64,000 nt of DNA from Phytoactinopolyspora limicola (GTDB taxonomy: Bacteria > Actinomycetota > Actinomycetes > Jiangellales > Jiangellaceae), in the NCBI RefSeq assembly GCF_011320225.1, contig NZ_JAAOEN010000022.1:25875-89874 (forward strand), read 5' to 3'. This document shows, piece after piece, positions 62,965 through 64,000 of this stretch. A model generated the notes under the pieces. The model was not told the origin of the DNA, did not search any database, and was given only the letters and a program-made list of their open reading frames with translations. The position numbers were made by a program, and so were the translations under genes. Position 1 is the first letter of the stretch, and the number at the start of each line of letters is the position of its first letter.

Positions 62965-63896
62965 TGGGCTTCGGACACGGACACGGGCACGCCGGTCCCA
63001 CCACCGGAACGGCCGGCTACGCCTACCGCAAGCGGATGGCCGTGGTTCTCGGCATCATCGTCGCCATCACCGCTGTCCAGGTGGTTGGTGCGTGGTTGTC
63101 GGGGTCGATGGCGTTGCTCGCCGATGCCGCACACAGCCTGACCGACGGCACTGGGGTCGCCGTCGCGCTCATCGCCACCATCATCGCGGCCCGGCCGCCG
63201 AGCGCGAAGCGCACCTTCGGTCTCCAGCGGGTCGAGATTCTGGCGGCGATGACCAATGCGCTGGTGGTCGGTGTCGTCGCCATTCTCGTGATGATCGGCG
63301 GCGTCCGGCGGCTGTTCTCGCCGGGCGAGATCGAGAGCGGGGTGATGCTGGCCGCGGCCGCGGTGGGCCTGGTCGGCAACCTCGTGTCGCTGTTCATCCT
63401 GCGGCGTGGGCAGAAAGACAGTCTGAACGTGCGTGGCGCCTATCTCGAGGTGCTCGGCGACATGCTGGGTTCGGTGGCCGTCGTCACCGCCGCTCTCGTG
63501 ATCATGGCAACGGGGTTCCTGCGGGCGGATGCTATCGCGTCGATCCTCATCGGTTTGATGATCCTGCCGCGGGCTTGGATGCTCCTGCGCGACGTCCTCA
63601 ACGTGTTGCTAGAAGCCACCCCGAGGGGTGTCGACCTCGACGAAGTGCGCCAGCACATGATGAACGTGCCCGGCATCGTCGACGTCCACGACCTGCATGC
63701 GTGGACGATCACCAGCGGGGTGCCGGTGCTGTCGGCACACGTCGTCGTCGACGAGGTCGAACTGGCCGACTGTGGCAACGACTCCATTCTGGACGGCCTG
63801 CATCAGTGTCTGGCTGGACATTTCGACATCGAGCACAGCACATTCCAGATCGAGCCCCGAGGGCACGTGGATCACGAGTACGCGAACCACGAATGA
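62964..63896 (+). CDS. Cation diffusion facilitator (CzcD-type) metal efflux protein
   Basis: A 310-residue CDF exporter. It begins MGFGHGHGHAGPTTG, a His-rich metal-collecting tail, then six membrane segments with the transport-site motifs SMALLADAAHSLTDG (HxxxD of segment 2) and EVLGDMLGSV (HxxxD replaced by D-M-L-G-S context in segment 5). The cytosolic C-terminal domain VHDLHAWTITSGVPVLSAHV is typical. It exports Zn2+, Cd2+ or Co2+. It is in an operon with the ArsR gene. Confidence 0.92.
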   Translation: MGFGHGHGHAGPTTGTAGYAYRKRMAVVLGIIVAITAVQVVGAWLSGSMALLADAAHSLTDGTGVAVALIATIIAARPPSAKRTFGLQRVEILAAMTNALVVGVVAILVMIGGVRRLFSPGEIESGVMLAAAAVGLVGNLVSLFILRRGQKDSLNVRGAYLEVLGDMLGSVAVVTAALVIMATGFLRADAIASILIGLMILPRAWMLLRDVLNVLLEATPRGVDLDEVRQHMMNVPGIVDVHDLHAWTITSGVPVLSAHVVVDEVELADCGNDSILDGLHQCLAGHFDIEHSTFQIEPRGHVDHEYANHE

Positions 63897-63904
63897 CCAC
63901 CCAA

Positions 63905-63971
63905 ACACCGGTGATCGTCGCCGGTTTCGTGTCGCTATAGCGACCATATCCCGGCGACGATCACCCGGTGT
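63905..63971. repeat. Palindromic element family C
   Basis: Left arm 63905-63924 and right arm 63951-63971 (TGATCGTCGCCGG core) pair with one bulged base. The loop contains a perfect 14-bp palindrome GTCGCTATAGCGAC (63931-63944). It follows the CDF stop by 8 nt, so it may terminate the operon. One arm of the same sequence lies at 11051-11065 before the valS leader. G-runs fill the remaining 29 nt of the window. Confidence 0.7.
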
Positions 63972-64000
63972 GGGGTGGGGGGTGTGGGGTGTGGGGTGTG

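Overview
This window is high-GC DNA from an actinomycete. The evidence is the pervasive G/C third codon positions, frequent GTG starts, 4-bp ATGA/GTGA gene overlaps, probable leaderless promoters (TANNNT about 7 nt before the start codon), and typical actinobacterial families: DUF3039, a SigE-type ECF sigma factor, a LAL-type LuxR regulator, an ABATE/CGNR protein, form II CODH-like genes, paired CNNM genes and an Eis-like acetyltransferase. The genus cannot be set from the sequence alone. No rRNA, tRNA, transposase, integrase or CRISPR array was recognised.

Layout. 0-1.85 kb: the end of a MOSC gene, then a repeat-dense non-coding stretch holding the 3' remnant of a DinB/DUF664 gene. 1.85-24.7 kb: mostly housekeeping genes. 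These are an Eis-like acetyltransferase, a 2-keto-4-pentenoate hydratase, an AAA ATPase, a NUDIX hydrolase, a CPBP membrane protein, tandem DUF885 proteins, valyl-tRNA synthetase with a candidate leader peptide, a CNNM-CNNM-SAM hydrolase operon, a single-chain PheRS-like protein, a giant LuxR regulator, malic enzyme and YqgE. 24.7-25.9 kb: a second non-coding repeat cluster with minisatellites. 25.9-38.1 kb: a secreted amidase, then a two-gene RHS / FG-GAP-ricin operon on the minus strand. 38.1-46.6 kb: an arabinan/arabinoside utilisation locus (GH43, two ABC permeases, binding protein, GH51) with a divergent LacI regulator. 46.6-54.5 kb: helicase, MFS transporter, DUF3039, dihydroxyacetone kinase (dhaKLM), an ECF sigma factor with its partner, and a CGNR protein. 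54.5-59.2 kb: a form II CODH-like molybdenum hydroxylase operon (coxSLMG order). 59.2-64 kb: small secreted and zinc-ribbon proteins, Lrp/AsnC divergent from 4-hydroxyphenylpyruvate dioxygenase, and an ArsR-CDF metal efflux pair.

Working together. The GH51/GH43/ABC set would release and import arabinose oligosaccharides under LacI control. Lrp probably regulates tyrosine catabolism through hppD. ArsR probably senses the metal exported by the adjacent CDF pump. The RHS and FG-GAP/ricin proteins overlap by TGATG and probably form one secreted system whose C-terminal effector tip I cannot assign.

The most unusual content is non-coding. There are at least three dispersed palindrome families. There is also a composite element of four AAG-N4-CTT boxes at a nearly fixed 32/30/32-bp pitch, found twice near 1 kb and twice near 25 kb in the opposite orientation. 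The stretch from about 24.9 to 46.6 kb looks like an accessory segment, and a decayed copy of the resident helicase's C-terminal tail lies inside it.
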